Assembly: GCF_001870485.1 (NCBI RefSeq)
Contig: NZ_MDKE01000008.1
Span: forward strand, 1 to 64,000
Reading direction: 5' to 3'
Length of the DNA: 64,000 nucleotides
From: Oceanisphaera psychrotolerans
GTDB lineage: Bacteria > Pseudomonadota > Gammaproteobacteria > Enterobacterales > Aeromonadaceae
Under the pieces are notes generated by a model. That model searched no databases. It saw only the letters and a program-made list of their open reading frames with translations, and was not told where the DNA came from. A program made the position numbers and the translations under genes. Shown in pieces: positions 49,545 through 60,119 of this stretch (positions are counted from its first letter, which is position 1; each line of letters begins with the position of its first letter).

Positions 49545-52500
49545 ATGTTTAGTTGGATAGTCAACACCAGTCTACGTAACCGCCTGATGGTGCTGGTCGT
49601 GGCCCTGATACTGATGATATACGGCGGAATTACCGCCTGGCAGATGCCGGTGGATGTGTTCCCGGATCTGAACAAGCCGACCGTGACCATCATGACCGAA
49701 GCCGGAGGTATGGCACCGGAAGAAGTCGAGCAGCTGGTCACTTTTCCCTTGGAGACCCGACTCAACGGCATGCCCGGCGTTACCCGGGTTCGCTCCGTGT
49801 CCGGTGTGGGCCTCTCCATTGTGTATGCCGAGTTTGACTGGGGATCGGACATCTACCGCAACCGGCAGCTGGTTTCCGAACGGCTCAATGAGATACGGGA
49901 ACAGTTACCCGCCGGGGTAAGCCCCACCATGGGCCCGATTTCATCCGTGATGGGTGAGATCATGCTGATCGCCTTTCCTGCCGATGGTAACGGGGCAAGT
50001 CCGATGCAGGTACGCGAGTATGTGGATTTTATCCTGCGCCCTCGCCTGCTTTCGATCCCGGGTATTGCCCAGGTCATTCCCATCGGTGGCGAGGTCCGGC
50101 AATTCCGGGTAGAACCCAACACGGCCCTGATGAATCAGCTGGATATCAGCTTCTCGCAGCTGGACCAGGCGCTGGCGGCGTTTTCCAGTAATACCAGCGG
50201 GGGCTTTCTGGAAAAGAATGCCCGTGAATACCTGATCCGCAACCTGGGGCGTACTACCCGGCTGGAAGATCTCAAGAATATCGCGGTGGCGGTGCGCAAC
50301 GACAACCCCATTCAGCTCAAGCAGATTGCCGAGGTCAAGTTCGCCGCCGCCACCAAGCGGGGCGATGCCGGCTTTAACGGTCATCCGGCCGTGATTGTCA
50401 GTGTGCAGAAACAGCCCAATGCCGATACGGTCAGCCTCACCGACGACATCGAGCTGGCCCTGGCGGAACTGCGTCATTCCCTCCCCCCGGGCATGACACC
50501 ACCGCAGATATCCTTCCGCCAGGCTGACTTTATCGAAGCTTCGATCTTCAACGTGCAGGAAGCTCTGCGCGATGGCGCCATCATGGTGGCGGTGATCCTG
50601 TTTCTGTTCCTGCTCAATGTACGTACCACGCTGATCTCGTTGACGGCAATTCCGCTCTCGATGGCAGTCACGGCGTTGGTGTTCAAGCTGATGGGGCTGT
50701 CGATCAATGTCATGACCCTGGGCGGACTCGCCATTGCCATCGGCGAACTGGTCGATGATGCGTTGGTGGATGTGGAGAACGTGCTCCGCCGCCTCAAGCA
50801 ACGCAAACCCCACGGCATTGCCGGATCATCAACACCATCGCCGCCGCCTGTAACGAAGTACGCTCCGGGGTGGTGATTGCCACCCTGGTGGTGGTGCTGG
50901 TGTTTGTCCCCCTGTTTGCCTTGCCCGGCATAGAAGGGCGGCTGTTTGTACCACTGGGCATTGCCTATATTACCTCCATTCTCGCCAGTATGGTGGTGGC
51001 TTTGACCGTGACCCCGGTCATGTGTTTTTACCTGCTGCCCAGGATGAAACGCATATCTCATGGCGACTCCTTCCTGGTGACATGGCTGAAGAAGTGGGAT
51101 AAACGCCTGCTACTTGCCAGTTTTGACCATGCCCGGCCCCTGTTGCTGGGTGCCTGTGGCCTGCTGTTGCTGGCCGTCGCCACCGTTCCCTTCTTTCCGC
51201 GCGCCTTCCTGCCTGCGTTCAATGAAGGTACCCTGACCATCAGTCTGCTGCTTAACCCGGGCACCTCGCTGGAAGAATCCAACCGCATTGGCCGGCTGGC
51301 CGAAACCGCGATTCTGACTGTCCCCGAGGTAAAAAGCGTCGGTCGCCGTACCGGCCGAGCCGAACTGGATGAGCATGCCGAAGGGGTGCACTCCAGCGAG
51401 CTGGATGTGGATCTGAAGCCAAGCGAGCGTACGAAAGAAGCAATCATGGCGGATATCCGCGCCCAGCTGGCCCCGCTTCCCGCCGTTGCCCTGCTGGGGC
51501 AGCCCATTTCACACCGGCTGGATCATCTGCTGTCCGGGGTGCGGGCCCAGATTGCCATCAAGATCTTCGGGGATGATCTCGATACCCTGCGCGGACAGGC
51601 CGCCAGTCTGCGTGAACAACTGCTGCTGATACCCGGGCTGACCGATCTGCAAATTGAGAAGCAAGTGCTGATCCCGCAGATCAAAATCCGCCTCGATTAT
51701 ACGAAGGCCGCGTTATACGGCATTTCTCCCGGTCAGCTGCTGTCAAGCCTGGAAACCCTCACCGAGGGGGATACGGTCACCCAGATCATCGACGGCAACA
51801 AGCGCTTCAACCTGGTGGTGCGCCTGCCCGACAATGAGCGTAACCCTCAAGGCCTGGCCAACATGCTGATTGACTCCCCCCATGGCAGGATCCCCTTGTC
51901 CCGGGTCGCCAGCATAGAGGAAGATGACGGCCCTAATCAGATTGGCCGGGAAAACAGCCGCCGTCGCATCGTGATTGCCGCCAATACCGATGGCTCGGAC
52001 CTGTCGGCGGTGGTTACGCAGATCCGTCAGACCATCGCCGCCACGCCTTTGCCGGAAGGATACTTCATCAACCTCGAAGGCCAGTTCCAGGCCCAGGAGC
52101 AGGCGACCCGGCTGATTGCCCTGCTGTCTTTGGTGTCTTTTTCACTGATCTTCATGGTGCTCTACAGCCGTTACCGTTCATCTCGGCTGGCGCTGATGAT
52201 CATGGGCAATATTCCCATGGCCCTGATTGGCAGTGTAGCCGCCATGTGGCTGGCGGATATTTCGCTGTCGGTCGCCTCTCTGGTGGGCTTTATCACCCTG
52301 ACCGGAATAGCCACCCGAAACGGTATTCTCAAGATCAGCCACTACATCAATCTATGTAAATTTGAAGGCGAAACCTTCGGCAAAGACATGATAGTCCGTG
52401 GCTCGCTGGAGCGGCTGACACCGGTACTGATGACGGCGCTGGTGGCCGCCTTTGCGCTGTTTCCACTGCTGCTGGCGGCCGATGCACCCGGCAAGGAAAT

Positions 52501-52645
52501 ACTGCATCCGGTCGCCGTGGTCATTTTCGGTGGGCTGGTGAGCTCCACCCTGCTGGATACCCTGTTAACACCGCTGATGTTCTGGCTGTACGGACAGGCG
52601 CCCCTGAACATGCTGCTTGAAGATAAATCCGATGATGCGTTCTGA
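49545..52645 (+). pseudogene. CusA/CzcA-like heavy-metal RND pump with a frameshift near 50821
   Basis: About 1033 residues across two frames. Start ATG 49545 behind GAGGGA. Frame 0 (to 50876) holds TM1, the first porter region ([30 protein letters not shown] in two parts of the HME signature) and helices up to [19 protein letters not shown]. The -1 frame then continues [28 protein letters not shown] to LPGIEGRLFVPLGIAY and on to 52645. One added C at the CC run 50821-50822 rejoins them. HME-RND pumps export Cu/Ag or Zn/Co/Cd. The CopR/CusR box and Met-rich neighbours favour Cu/Ag. The rest of the gene is intact. Confidence 0.87.
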
Positions 52646-52669
52646 TAGGTTAACGAAGGAAGATTACCG

Positions 52670-53035
52670 ATGAAAAAACATGTTTTGCTGGCCATCAACC
52701 TGCTGTTACCCTGCTGGGTACATGCCCATGGGGATCTCACCCCGCCCCACGGAGGCCTGATCACCGAAGGCAAGGCCATCACAATAGAGCTGGTCGCCCA
52801 ACCCAATGTGACCAGGGTTTATTTAAGCGACCATGGCACCCCCATCGATGCCTCCGCCGCCAGTGGCGAGCTGATCTTGCTCAGCGGTGGCAAGAAATCA
52901 CAAATCCCGCTTGCACCTGCCGGAGACAATGCCCTTGAAGGAGCAGGGATCAACCCTGAGCCAAATGCCAAAGCGGTGGTCAGGGTAGATGTACCTGCTG
53001 TGGGTAAAGAACAAATCCGCTTTACATGGGAATAA
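52670..53035 (+). CDS. Small periplasmic protein at the end of the cus-like operon
   Basis: 121 residues: signal peptide MKKHVLLAINLLLPCWVHA, then HGDLTPPHGGLITEG, a His-Gly motif like those in the other operon members, and a compact beta-rich remainder. It resembles small proteins often found beside HME-RND pumps, but I cannot name a family. It starts 24 bp after the pump gene. A periplasmic metal-binding role is inferred. Confidence 0.65.
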   Translation: MKKHVLLAINLLLPCWVHAHGDLTPPHGGLITEGKAITIELVAQPNVTRVYLSDHGTPIDASAASGELILLSGGKKSQIPLAPAGDNALEGAGINPEPNAKAVVRVDVPAVGKEQIRFTWE

Positions 53036-53216
53036 GGCTGGCAGCAGGTAAAACTGCTGCGCGACAGCCAGGAAACATCGGGGTACCAGAAAAGCACTGA
53101 CAAGGCGCAGGCCCTGCTGATGTCTGGTACCGACACAAGGCCAGGGAGTGCTTACCCGTCGCTCAGCCATTTTTGATATGGGACGAGCTTGGATCCGAAT
53201 CAACCATGGTGGATAG

Positions 53217-53287
53217 GCCCCTCACAGGGCTTTGATGGTTTACTGGCCTGCCTGTTTGCGCTGCAATTGCCGCTTTCTCCGCCAGGT
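53217..53287 (+). repeat. Relic copy of the rimO promoter region between the copper and mercury modules
   Basis: TTGATGGTTTACTG (53232-53245), CCTGCCTGTTTGCGCT (53247-53262) and CAATTGCCG (53264-53272) recur in the same order at 55810-55855 just before intact rimO. The relic stops before any rimO start codon and its -10-like TACAAT is TGCAAT. The rest of 53036-53310 holds no gene I can see. Confidence 0.8.
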
Positions 53288-53310
53288 TGATTGAAAGGCA
53301 AGGAAAGATA

Positions 53311-54967
<1,657 letters not shown>

Positions 54968-54969
54968 GG

Positions 54970-55089
54970 TCACTCCCTATCCGTTTCCAAGGACTTCACG
55001 GTGAAGGGATATCCGGCATTGCCCGTGGCTAACAGCGCCGCTATCCCCCCAACAGCCAGAGGGCCGTAGCCCGATTTAGAATTCGACAT
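54970..55089 (-). pseudogene. In-frame merT-merP fusion remnant
   Basis: 39 codons. The first half, MSNSKSGYGPLAVGGIAALLA, is the MerT N-terminus up to just before the vicinal cysteines. The second half, ATGNAGYPFTVK, is the MerP C-terminus (usual form ATADAGYPSSVKQ). A single internal deletion removing most of merT and the start of merP explains it. The product lacks every Hg-binding cysteine, so it should not transport. It keeps translation flowing to merF, which starts 2 bp after its stop. Confidence 0.75.
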
Positions 55090-55126
55090 GGCACTTATCC
55101 CTTTCATCACCTTGTTCGTTAAGATA

Positions 55127-55157
55127 AGGTTACTTCCGTAGTCAGCTACGGAGTCAA
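55127..55157 (-). promoter_or_regulatory. mer promoter/operator
   Basis: On the minus strand TTGACT (55157-55152), a 19-bp spacer, then TAACCT (55132-55127). The spacer and -35 hold the MerR dyad TCCGTAG-TCAG-CTACGGA (55135-55152 on the plus strand). The overlong 19-bp spacer is the hallmark of MerR-activated promoters. Confidence 0.9.
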
Positions 55158-55162
55158 GGCAT

Positions 55163-55597
55163 ATGTCGGATAAATCGAACTCACTGACCATCGGGGGCCT
55201 GGCCAAGGCGGCTAATGTGCATGTCGAGACGATCCGCTATTACCAGCGACGAGGACTATTGCAGGAGCCCAAACGTCCTCCCGGCGGTATTCGACGCTAT
55301 GGTTACGCCGATATCGACAGGTTGATGTTTGTGAAAACGGCGCAGCAGTTGGGCTTTAGCCTCGACGAGATCGGCGACCTGCTCCGGCTGGAAGATGGCA
55401 CCCACTGTCAGGAAGCCGGTGCTCTCGCCGAGCACAAGTTGAGGGACGTGCGTGAGAAGATCGACAGGCTGGAGAAAATAGAGAAAGTGCTGGCTGAAAT
55501 GGTCGACCAATGCCACGCACAGCAGGGCGATATCACCTGCCCGCTCATTGCGACATTACATGCTGGAATCGGAGGGACGGGATTCCAAAAAGGTTAG
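55163..55597 (+). CDS. merR: Hg(II)-responsive regulator MerR
   Basis: 144 residues. Winged helix start [27 protein letters not shown], dimerisation helix, and the three Hg-binding cysteines: HCQEAG, then [10 protein letters not shown] with eight residues between. This is the mercuric type, not a copper or zinc relative. It is divergent from the merTP'-merF-merA operon, with the operator in between. Confidence 0.95.
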   Translation: MSDKSNSLTIGGLAKAANVHVETIRYYQRRGLLQEPKRPPGGIRRYGYADIDRLMFVKTAQQLGFSLDEIGDLLRLEDGTHCQEAGALAEHKLRDVREKIDRLEKIEKVLAEMVDQCHAQQGDITCPLIATLHAGIGGTGFQKG

Positions 55598-55794
55598 CTC
55601 CTCGGGAGTTTGTATAAATTATCCCAGCGAGTGATCCGCGCTTACCTGTATATCCATGTCGACAAGGGCTGTTTGCATGGCCGCAAGCTGAATGACGTTT
55701 TTTGAGGCGGAGAACGTCACGGTGGCACGGTAGGCGAAGGCGTGCCTGACAACAAGTGCCCCGTTTATTTCCGTCAATGAAGAAGGTAATTAGG

Positions 55795-55855
55795 CCCTCA
55801 GTGAGACCCTTGATGGTTTACTGTTCTGACCTGCCTGTTTGCGCTACAATTGCCG
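55795..55855 (+). promoter_or_regulatory. Promoter region of intact rimO (copy B of the duplicated sequence)
   Basis: Contains TTGATGGTTTACTG, CCTGCCTGTTTGCGCT and TACAATTGCCG, 34 bp or more before the rimO start. It differs completely from the sequence before the rimO stub at 47072, so it arrived with the islet. The exact -35 is unclear. Confidence 0.5.
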
Positions 55856-55888
55856 CCCTCCCCTGTTGATTTGGTCAAAAAACAAGCA

Positions 55889-57211
55889 ATGATAGACAGC
55901 AATGTACCCCGCATCGGGTTTGTCAGCCTCGGTTGCCCTAAAAATCTGGTCGACTCCGAGCGAATTCTGACCCAGCTGCGTATTGAAGGTTATGATGTGG
56001 TGCCTTCCTACGATGATGCCGATCTGGTGATCGTCAATACTTGTGGTTTTATCGACAGCGCCGTGCAGGAATCCCTGGAAGCGGTGGGCGAGGCCCTGAG
56101 TGAAAACGGCAAGGTGATCGTCACCGGCTGTCTGGGCGCCAAGGAAGATCAAATCCGTGAAGTACACCCCAAGGTGCTGGAAATCACCGGTCCTCACTCC
56201 TACGAGCAGGTGCTGGAGCACGTGCATCGCTATGTGCCGCGGCCGGAATACAATCCCTTCGTCAACCTGGTACCCGAGCAGGGCGTCAAGCTCACGCCCA
56301 AGCATTTCGCCTACCTGAAAATTTCCGAAGGCTGTAACCACAAGTGCACCTTCTGCATCATCCCCTCGATGCGCGGCGATCTGGACAGCCGCCCCATCGG
56401 CGATGTGCTGTCCGAAGCCCGCCGCCTGGCCAACGCCGGCGTGAAGGAGCTGCTGGTGATCTCTCAGGACACCTCCGCCTACGGGGTGGATGTGAAGCAC
56501 AAGACCGGTTTCGCCGACGGCATGCCGGTCAAGACCCATATTCAGGCGCTGTGCGAAGAGCTGGGCAAGATGGGCGTCTGGGTACGGCTGCACTATGTGT
56601 ACCCCTACCCGCACGTGGATGATTTGATCCCGCTGATGCGCGACGGCAAAATATTGCCTTATCTGGATATTCCGCTGCAGCACGCCAGCCCACGCATCCT
56701 CAAGCTGATGAAGCGCCCCGGCGCGGTGGATCGCACCCTGGAGCGCATCCGCAGCTGGCGTGAAATCTGCCCGGAAATCACCATTCGCTCCACCTTTATC
56801 GTCGGCTTTCCCGGTGAAACCGAAGAAGATTTCCAGCTGCTGCTCGACTTCATCGAACAGGCCGAGCTGGATCGGGTCGGTTGCTTCACCTACAGCCCGG
56901 TAGAGGGTGCTCGCGCCAACGAACTGGCGGATCCGGTGCCGGAAGACGTCAAGCAGGAACGGTTCGAGCGCTTCATGGCGCTGCAGCAGGAAGTGTCCAC
57001 CCGCAAGCTGGCGCAGAAAGTCGGCAAGGTGGTACAGGTGCTGATCGACGAAGTCGACGAAGAAGGTGCCATCGGTCGTTCCAGCGCCGATGCGCCGGAA
57101 ATCGACGGGGTGGTCTATCTGAACGGCGAAACCGATCTCATCCCCGGCCAGATGGTACAGGTCACCATCACCCATTCCGACGAGTACGATCTCTGGGGCG
57201 AACTGGCCTGA
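55889..57211 (+). CDS. rimO: Ribosomal protein S12 methylthiotransferase RimO
   Basis: 440 residues (E. coli 441), ATG 55889. Radical-SAM enzyme that methylthiolates Asp of ribosomal protein S12. The MTTase domain begins [19 protein letters not shown] (first cluster cysteine) with further Cys in NTCGFI and TGCLGAKE. The radical SAM motif is CNHKCTFC, and a TRAM domain ends the protein. Its first codons and promoter differ from the native rimO 5' end left at 47072, so the islet rebuilt the gene on insertion. Confidence 0.96.
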   Translation: MIDSNVPRIGFVSLGCPKNLVDSERILTQLRIEGYDVVPSYDDADLVIVNTCGFIDSAVQESLEAVGEALSENGKVIVTGCLGAKEDQIREVHPKVLEITGPHSYEQVLEHVHRYVPRPEYNPFVNLVPEQGVKLTPKHFAYLKISEGCNHKCTFCIIPSMRGDLDSRPIGDVLSEARRLANAGVKELLVISQDTSAYGVDVKHKTGFADGMPVKTHIQALCEELGKMGVWVRLHYVYPYPHVDDLIPLMRDGKILPYLDIPLQHASPRILKLMKRPGAVDRTLERIRSWREICPEITIRSTFIVGFPGETEEDFQLLLDFIEQAELDRVGCFTYSPVEGARANELADPVPEDVKQERFERFMALQQEVSTRKLAQKVGKVVQVLIDEVDEEGAIGRSSADAPEIDGVVYLNGETDLIPGQMVQVTITHSDEYDLWGELA

Positions 57212-57231
57212 TCGCGATTCACCTCATGAAG

Positions 57232-57253
57232 AGCCCCGGCAACGGGGCTTTTT
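57232..57253 (+). terminator. Terminator after rimO
   Basis: AGCCCCG-GCAA-CGGGGCT followed by TTTT. Confidence 0.88.
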
Positions 57254-57463
57254 GTATCCGTAACCTGGTGAACCTTTCATTTCGTTTGTTGCTGAGCAAC
57301 AACTTTTTTGCTCCGACTTTCAACTTGCAACGGTTTTTTCCGCGCTCCGTCATACTTTGGTCGCGTGAGACTCTCTACTCAACCGATTGTCCTGTATAGT
57401 GGTTCCAGTCTTTACGCCGTCCAGGGTCAGTCCTGGCCCGTACCATCGAGCCCGGTAATCCAG

Positions 57464-58315
57464 ATGAATACTCTAGAAAAAATTACAAAAAATATCGAAA
57501 GTTTCAGCAAGTCTGAAAGGAAAGTGGCGGAAGTGATCCTCGCCTCCCCGCAAACTGCCATCCATTCCAGCATTGCCACCCTGGCCAAGCTGGCAGATGT
57601 GAGCGAGCCCACCGTCAATCGCTTCTGCCGCCGGCTCGATACCAAAGGCTTCCCCGACTTCAAGCTGCATCTGGCCCAGAGCCTGGCCAACGGTACTCCC
57701 TATGTAAACCGTCATGTGGAAGAAGATGACGGTCCCGAGTCCTATACCGCCAAAATTTTCGAATCCAGCATGGCCTGTCTCGACTCGGCGCGTAACACCC
57801 TGGACCCGCAGGCAGTCAATCGCTGCGTCGATTTGCTGACCCAGGCCAAGAAGCTGTCGTTTTTCGGGCTGGGAGCCTCGTCGGCCGTAGCACACGATGC
57901 CATGAACAAGTTTTTCCGCTTCAATGTGCCGGTGCTGTGCTTCGATGACGTGGTGATGATGCGCATGAGCTGCATCAACAGTACGGAAGGCGATGTAGTC
58001 GTCCTGATCTCCCACACCGGCCGTACCAAGGCACTGGTCGAAATCGCCCAGCTGGCTCGCCAGAATGATGCCATCGTCATCGGCCTGACCGCCAAAGACT
58101 CTCCTCTGGCACGAGAATGCAGCATGGTATTATCGATGGAAGTGCCGGAAGATACCGACGTTTATCTGCCGATGGCCTCACGATTGGCTCAGATGGTACT
58201 GATTGACGTGCTGGCCACCGGCTTCATTCTGCGCCGTGGCAGCAAATTCAGAGAGAACCTGCGAAAAGTTAAGGAAGGGATAAAAAACTCACGTTTCGAT
58301 AACCCCCACCTTTGA
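57464..58315 (+). CDS. hexR: HexR, RpiR-family regulator of central carbon metabolism
   Basis: 283 residues from ATG 57464 (MNTLEKITKNIESFSKSERKVAEVIL). N-terminal RpiR helix-turn-helix (SIATLAKLADVSEPTVNRFCRRL) and C-terminal SIS sugar-phosphate domain (LSFFGLGASSAVAHDAM, VVLISHTGRTKALVEIA). HexR responds to KDPG and controls glycolytic and Entner-Doudoroff genes. Its neighbour here is pykA, as in many gammaproteobacteria. Confidence 0.95.
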   Translation: MNTLEKITKNIESFSKSERKVAEVILASPQTAIHSSIATLAKLADVSEPTVNRFCRRLDTKGFPDFKLHLAQSLANGTPYVNRHVEEDDGPESYTAKIFESSMACLDSARNTLDPQAVNRCVDLLTQAKKLSFFGLGASSAVAHDAMNKFFRFNVPVLCFDDVVMMRMSCINSTEGDVVVLISHTGRTKALVEIAQLARQNDAIVIGLTAKDSPLARECSMVLSMEVPEDTDVYLPMASRLAQMVLIDVLATGFILRRGSKFRENLRKVKEGIKNSRFDNPHL

Positions 58316-58323
58316 TTCTGACC

Positions 58324-58351
58324 AAATGGCCGCTGAACAGCGGCCATTTTT
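58324..58351 (+). terminator. Terminator after hexR
   Basis: 12-bp stem AAATGGCCGCTG / CAGCGGCCATTT with a 2-nt loop, then TT. Confidence 0.88.
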
Positions 58352-58603
58352 GTGACGCTGTCTACACTTTTCCATTTTCTTCGGTTATTATCGATAACAA
58401 TTTAATCCACCAAGGATGCAGCACCAGACCGTGAGCAAGCCATTCAACACCAGTCGAACGTCCCACATTACGACTTTCACACCGGCTTCGAAACTCCCGT
58501 CTGCAGACACCCATTCTTCCTTTGCTGTTTTTGGTCCGCCCGGCTTGAAACAGCGCATGAATCTGCCCTCTTTATTTGATTTATCTCTCAATTGGAGTCT
58601 CTT

Positions 58604-60043
58604 ATGTTAAGACGTACCAAGATAGTTACTACCCTGGGTCCGGCTACCGATCGCGACAATAATCTCGAAGGCATCATCAAGGCCGGCGCCAACGTGGTGC
58701 GGATGAATTTTTCCCACGGTACCGCCGAAGATCACCAGGAACGAGCCAACCGGGTACGCGAAATTGCCAGGAAACTGGGCAAACACGTCGCTATTCTGGG
58801 CGATCTGCAAGGTCCCAAGATCCGTGTGTCTACCTTCAAGGACGGCAAGATTCACCTGAACATCGGCGACAAGTTCGTGCTGGATGCCGACCTGCCCAAG
58901 GGTGCGGGCGATCAGCAGCAAGTCGGTATCGACTATAAAGAGCTGCCCAAAGACGTGAAAGCCGGCGATATCCTGCTGCTCGACGACGGCCGGGTACAGC
59001 TGCGGGTGGAAAACGTGGACGGCAACAAGGTACTGACCGAAGTCACCGTGGCCGGCCCCCTGTCCAATAACAAGGGCATCAACAAGAAAGGCGGCGGCCT
59101 CTCTGCGCCGGCACTGACCGAGAAAGACAAGGAAGACATCATCACCGCCGCCAAAATCGGTGTCGACTATCTGGCCGTGTCTTTTCCCCGTACCGGTGAA
59201 GATATGCGCATCGCGCGTGAACTGGCCCGCGCCGCCGGCAGCAACGCCAAGATGGTTGCCAAGGTAGAACGTGCCGAAGCCGTGGCTACCGATGCCGCCA
59301 TGGAAGACGTGATCCTGGCCTCCGATGTGGTCATGGTGGCCCGGGGTGACCTGGGGGTTGAAATCGGCGATCCCGAACTGGTCGGCGTACAGAAGAAGCT
59401 GATCCGCACTTCCCGCCGCCTGAACCGCGTGGTCATCACCGCCACCCAGATGATGGAATCGATGATCACCGCACCGCTGCCGACCCGGGCCGAAGTCATG
59501 GACGTGGCCAATGCCGTGCTGGATGGCACCGATGCGGTCATGCTGTCAGCCGAAACCGCCGCCGGCGACTTTCCGATTGAAACCGTCAAGGCCATGGCCG
59601 AAGTCTGTCTGGGTGCCGAAAAACACCCCAGCGTCAATGTGTCCAACCACCGGATGAACTATACCTTCACCTCGGTGGAAGAAACCGTGGCCATGTCCAC
59701 CATGTATGCGGCCAACCACCTGCAAGGAGTGAAAGCCATCGTCGCGCTGACCCATTCCGGCACCACGCCGCTGCTGATGTCTCGCATCAGCTCCGGCCTG
59801 CCGATTTTCTCCCTGTCCGGCGAAGAAAAGACCCTGGCCTGGAGCAACATGTATCGTGGTGTGACCCCGGTTTACTTCAAGCACAGTGAAAGCCAGAGCA
59901 ACACCGAGATCAGCCGTGAAGCACTGGCGACGCTGAAACAGGCCGGTTACGTGAACAGCGGTGATCTGGTCCTGTTGACCCACGGCGACATGATGGAAGT
60001 GGTAGGCAGCACCAACACCTGCAAGATCCTGACCGTCGAATAA
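58604..60043 (+). CDS. pykA: Pyruvate kinase
   Basis: 479 residues, PykA (type II) length. It has [22 protein letters not shown], the catalytic and metal segment [19 protein letters not shown], and the C-terminal allosteric domain. It makes pyruvate and ATP from PEP. ATG 58604 follows TGGAG. The 250-bp leader (58352-58603) holds no gene I recognise, but includes an inverted repeat GTTAT-TATCG-ATAAC at about 58383-58397. Confidence 0.96.
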   Translation: MLRRTKIVTTLGPATDRDNNLEGIIKAGANVVRMNFSHGTAEDHQERANRVREIARKLGKHVAILGDLQGPKIRVSTFKDGKIHLNIGDKFVLDADLPKGAGDQQQVGIDYKELPKDVKAGDILLLDDGRVQLRVENVDGNKVLTEVTVAGPLSNNKGINKKGGGLSAPALTEKDKEDIITAAKIGVDYLAVSFPRTGEDMRIARELARAAGSNAKMVAKVERAEAVATDAAMEDVILASDVVMVARGDLGVEIGDPELVGVQKKLIRTSRRLNRVVITATQMMESMITAPLPTRAEVMDVANAVLDGTDAVMLSAETAAGDFPIETVKAMAEVCLGAEKHPSVNVSNHRMNYTFTSVEETVAMSTMYAANHLQGVKAIVALTHSGTTPLLMSRISSGLPIFSLSGEEKTLAWSNMYRGVTPVYFKHSESQSNTEISREALATLKQAGYVNSGDLVLLTHGDMMEVVGSTNTCKILTVE

Positions 60044-60062
60044 GCCTTCTGGTTTATGGATA

Positions 60063-60092
60063 AAGAAAGCCGTCCTTCGGGACGGCTTTCTT
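60063..60092. terminator. Bidirectional terminator between pykA and fadE
   Basis: 13-bp perfect stem AAGAAAGCCGTCC / GGACGGCTTTCTT with a TTCG tetraloop. Confidence 0.92.
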
Positions 60093-60119
60093 GTTTGGCT
60101 CTCGTGCTGTAAACAGACC

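Noticed and set aside
54970-55206. Longer reading of the merT-merP remnant starting at 55206
   Set aside because: The first 39 codons cross the mer operator and run antisense to the start of merR; the MerT-like sequence begins only at 55089.
58416-58610. 64-codon ORF in the pykA leader
   Set aside because: Overlaps the pykA start, has no ribosome-binding site and no family resemblance. It could only be a leader peptide by speculation.
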